Origin: Chloroflexia bacterium
GTDB lineage: Bacteria > Chloroflexota > Chloroflexia > Thermomicrobiales > UBA6265
Assembly: GCA_030430125.1 (NCBI GenBank)
Contig: JAUIGA010000174.1
Coordinates: 1 to 7,164 of the forward strand
Direction of reading: 5' to 3'
Length of the DNA: 7,164 nucleotides
Both the position numbers and the translations under genes were made by a program. Below the pieces are notes generated by a model. That model did no database searches. It was given only the letters and a program-made list of their open reading frames with translations, and had not been told where the DNA came from. Shown here piece after piece: positions 5,387 through 7,164 of this stretch (its first letter is position 1; each line of letters begins with the position of its first letter).

Positions 5387-6589
5387 CTATTCCCCCAGCA
5401 CCGCGCGGCCGATGATGCCCACCGCGACGTCGTCCAGCGGCGGGTTGCCGAGACCGGCGCGGACATCCCGGAAGTAGCGCTCCAGCGGGTGCCGGCGCTG
5501 CAGCCCCACCGAGCCGACCACGCGCAGCGCCTGGTCGGTGATGTCGATCGCGTTGTTGGTGACGAGCACCTTTGCCCCGGCAAGCTGCCAGCCGAGCGCG
5601 CCGCGCAGGTCGGGGTGGTCTTCCCATTGCTGCACCGCGCCGTACAGCGTAGCCCGCGCGGCCAGCAGCTTCAGCTCGATCTCGGCGATGCGCTGCTGCA
5701 CATTCGGCAGGGTGGCGATGGTCTTGCCGCCGAGCGCAGCGGGTTTGCGCGTCTTGGCGAACGCGATCGTGAAATCCCGCGCGGCGACACCGACTCCGAG
5801 GTAGACGGCGCTGGTGAGGATGCTCCACGGGCTGTTGCTGGGCTTGCCGGACACCGGCAGCCGGTGATCGGCAGGCACCATGACGTCGGTCAGCACGAGG
5901 TCGTGACTGCCGGTGGCGCTCATGCTCATGTTGTCCCAGGTTTCGTCGATGGCGACACCGGCGGCGTTCATCGGCACCAGGAAGCTCGCCTTTTCGACCG
6001 GCTCGCCGTCCTCGACGATGGTCGCGCCGACACCAACGAATCCGAGTGCCGGCGAGAGGGTCGCCCAGGTCTTGCGGCCATTGAGTTTCCAGCAGCCGTC
6101 GGTGGTGCGTTCCGCCGTGGTGGCGAAGAAGCCGCCCCGGCTGGGGCTGCCGAGTCCGGGTTCGCTGGCGGCGGTGTTGTAGAGCGCGCCGTCGTTGACG
6201 ACGGCATCGATCACGCTGCGACGGAGGTCGTCCGGCCAATCCGTGCTGGTGGCGACACCGTAGATGTGCCCGAGATGCATGCAGATCGCCAGCGCGGCCG
6301 AGCCATCCCCGCGGGCGAGGCGCTCCTGCGCCATCAACGCCTCGATCGGCGTGGCGCCCATGCCACCCTGATCCTCCGGGATGGTGAGGGTGTGATATCC
6401 GGCGTCGACGATGGCCGCGAAGGTGTCATGCGGGAAGGTGTTGTTGCGCTCGTGGGCCGGTGCGTTGGCCGCGGCGATCGCCGCCAGCGACTCGGCCATG
6501 TCGAGAATCCGTTCCTGGCGCGCATTCTGCGGGAACTGGGGGCCGGGCACCGGCGGCAGGGCAGTGTCCGGGAGGGTCGAGGTTACCAT
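5387..6589 (-). CDS. Acyl-CoA dehydrogenase-fold flavoprotein, type-2 C-terminal domain
   Basis: The protein is 400 aa, the normal length for the family, and probably cytoplasmic, binding FAD or FMN. The N-terminal helical domain covers about 20-135 and includes TIPEDQGGMG (69-78). The beta domain has the flavin/substrate motif ASEPGLGSPS (141-150), LNGRKTWAT (169-177) and the type-2-like segment NMSMSATGSHDLVL (220-233). The C-terminal helical domain (about 260-398) carries VVGSVGLQRRHPLERYFRDVRAG, of which HPLERYFRD (367-375) is typical. The usual dehydrogenase EGT catalytic segment after this is not seen; the end reads GNPPLDD. This fits either a dehydrogenase with its base elsewhere or the monooxygenase/hydroxylase side of the superfamily (DszC, HsaA types). 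The substrate is unknown. The start ATG 6589 has GGAG 5 bases upstream. It is convergent with tyrosinase (23-base gap), and no functional link is shown. Confidence 0.88.
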   Translation of the reverse strand: MVTSTLPDTALPPVPGPQFPQNARQERILDMAESLAAIAAANAPAHERNNTFPHDTFAAIVDAGYHTLTIPEDQGGMGATPIEALMAQERLARGDGSAALAICMHLGHIYGVATSTDWPDDLRRSVIDAVVNDGALYNTAASEPGLGSPSRGGFFATTAERTTDGCWKLNGRKTWATLSPALGFVGVGATIVEDGEPVEKASFLVPMNAAGVAIDETWDNMSMSATGSHDLVLTDVMVPADHRLPVSGKPSNSPWSILTSAVYLGVGVAARDFTIAFAKTRKPAALGGKTIATLPNVQQRIAEIELKLLAARATLYGAVQQWEDHPDLRGALGWQLAGAKVLVTNNAIDITDQALRVVGSVGLQRRHPLERYFRDVRAGLGNPPLDDVAVGIIGRAVLGE

Positions 6590-6594
6590 GGGGT

Positions 6595-6598
6595 CTCC
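6595..6598 (-). promoter_or_regulatory. Ribosome-binding site of the flavoprotein gene
   Basis: GGAG on the minus strand, 5 bases before ATG 6589, supports that start. Confidence 0.65.
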
Positions 6599-6649
6599 GT
6601 CTGGTTGAAAATAGGCGTCTGGGTACGCGCAGGCACAGTACTGCCCATG

Positions 6650-6679
6650 ACCCTAGCCAGCGGAGGGCCGGATTGTCAA
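6650..6679 (-). promoter_or_regulatory. Putative promoter overlapping the MazG stop codon
   Basis: On the minus strand a perfect TTGACA (6679-6674) contains the TGA stop of the MazG-like gene. After an 18-base spacer comes TAGGGT (6655-6650). Transcription would start near 6643, inside the palindrome CAGTACTG (6636-6643), giving a leader of about 54 bases for the flavoprotein gene. The -35 is strong and the -10 is weak. Confidence 0.45.
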
Positions 6680-7101
6680 TGTCGCGATGGTGCGGCTCCC
6701 TGGTCTCGCGCGGGTGGCGGCGCGTCTCCGTACCGCCGGGCGTGGACGCCGGCGAGGTCGGGCGCGACCCAGCCGTCGGGCTTGATGCACTTCTCGCCCG
6801 GCGGGCTGGGCTCCTTCGCCAGGTTCGTGCGGTGGACCTCGTCGAAGTATGGGGTCATGTCGATACCCATCTCGACCGCGGCGCCGTAGGTGACGTACAG
6901 GAGGTCGGCCAGAGCGTCCACCATCTCCAGCCAGTCACCGGCGGCGGTCGCATCGCGGAACTCGCGCGCCTCCTCCTCGATCAACCGGCATCTCAGCTCG
7001 CTGCGCTCGGCGGTGAGCATCGTCGGATCGCCGGGGGCCGGCATGCCCATTGCGCGATGGAATTCCTGCACGAGTCGTTGTTCCCGGTTCGTCACGGTCA
7101 T
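6676..7101 (-). CDS. MazG-like NTP pyrophosphohydrolase (DR2231-like)
   Basis: The protein is 141 aa. All-alpha NTP pyrophosphohydrolases of this superfamily cleave (d)NTPs to the monophosphate and PPi with Mg or Mn, often to clean the nucleotide pool. The metal-binding signature is present: E43-E44-x-x-E47 on one helix and E59-x-x-D62 on the next, with D66 four residues on. The core continues DALADLLYVTYGAAVEMGID (62-81) and DEVHRTNLAK (87-96). The segment CIKPDGW (105-111) and a Pro-rich tail close the protein. The pattern with LYVTYGA and EVHR-x-N is close to the single-domain DR2231 type (dUTP/dNTP pyrophosphatase of Deinococcus) rather than two-domain MazG. The start is ATG 7101 with a modest AAGG/CAGG ribosome site. 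The gene lies 86 bases upstream of the flavoprotein gene on the same strand. The substrate is inferred only from family likeness. Confidence 0.85.
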   Translation of the reverse strand: MTVTNREQRLVQEFHRAMGMPAPGDPTMLTAERSELRCRLIEEEAREFRDATAAGDWLEMVDALADLLYVTYGAAVEMGIDMTPYFDEVHRTNLAKEPSPPGEKCIKPDGWVAPDLAGVHARRYGDAPPPARDQGAAPSRH

Positions 7102-7164
7102 GGACCTGCCTTGCCTTTGGGCGGATGCGCCCCGTGGACGCGGGGGTGCCTCATGGTACCGCGG

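Noticed and set aside
5382..5395. Small GGGGA/TCCCC stem between tyrosinase and flavoprotein genes
   Set aside because: It has only 5 bp, with the flavoprotein stop codon partly in the loop. It is too weak to call a terminator.
4908..6239. A 443-codon open frame on the minus strand
   Set aside because: It is a frame-shifted shadow of the flavoprotein gene, with low-complexity Arg-rich translation.
4943..6889. A 648-codon open frame on the plus strand
   Set aside because: It lies antisense to the clearly recognised flavoprotein gene and overlaps the tyrosinase 3' part. Its translation is Arg/Ala/Gly-rich with no domain, as expected from high-GC third-position bias.
7102..7164. Possible promoter or hairpin at the right edge
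   Set aside because: Only short GC-rich pairings and no -10/-35 pair could be found in the 63 bases available.

Overview
The window is high-GC bacterial DNA that looks like Chloroflexota, most likely Thermomicrobia/Thermomicrobiales. The pointers are exported proteins whose mature N-termini are rich in Thr-Pro/Ala-Pro (for example the stretch after the signal peptide at 2374-2412 and in the tyrosinase at 4278-4325), a Tat-type leader with an offset Arg-Arg, and long perfect GC-rich hairpins after stop codons. This assignment is inference from style; no 16S rRNA or other marker gene is present.

Layout: (1) 1-600 holds the end of a two-repeat bacterial SH3 (SH3b) protein, 5' end unresolved, closed by a strong hairpin at 566-600 that also lies downstream of the convergent MFS gene. 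(2) 648-1934, minus strand, is a 12-helix MFS efflux-type transporter. (3) 1935-2289 is a divergent intergenic region with putative promoters in both directions and an extended dyad-symmetric element (1965-2026) that would sit in the MFS mRNA leader. (4) 2290-2979 and 3171-3866 are two co-directional paralogous secreted proteins of unknown function (229 and 231 aa). They share the C-terminal motif GGLWDIFP-x-AE, and each has its own promoter candidate and terminator hairpin. (5) 4152-5363 is a Tat-exported tyrosinase (type-3 copper phenol oxidase, 403 aa) with all six copper histidines and a sigma70-like promoter at 4033-4062. (6) 5387-6589, minus strand, is an acyl-CoA dehydrogenase-fold flavoprotein of the type-2 C-terminal class. 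(7) 6676-7101, minus strand, is a MazG-like all-alpha NTP pyrophosphohydrolase resembling the stand-alone DR2231 type.

The genes look like independent transcription units rather than one operon. The plus-strand secreted genes each have a separate promoter and hairpin terminator. The minus-strand MazG and flavoprotein genes lie 86 bases apart, and a TTGACA-type -35 for the second overlaps the stop codon of the first. The SH3b protein, the two paralogs and the tyrosinase are probably all exported, so the left two thirds is mainly an envelope/secreted-protein and transporter region.

I see no tRNA, rRNA, CRISPR array, IS element, integrase or phage gene. The least explained elements are the tandem secreted paralogs, the structured leader upstream of the MFS gene, and the Cys-bearing loop next to the CuB site of the tyrosinase.
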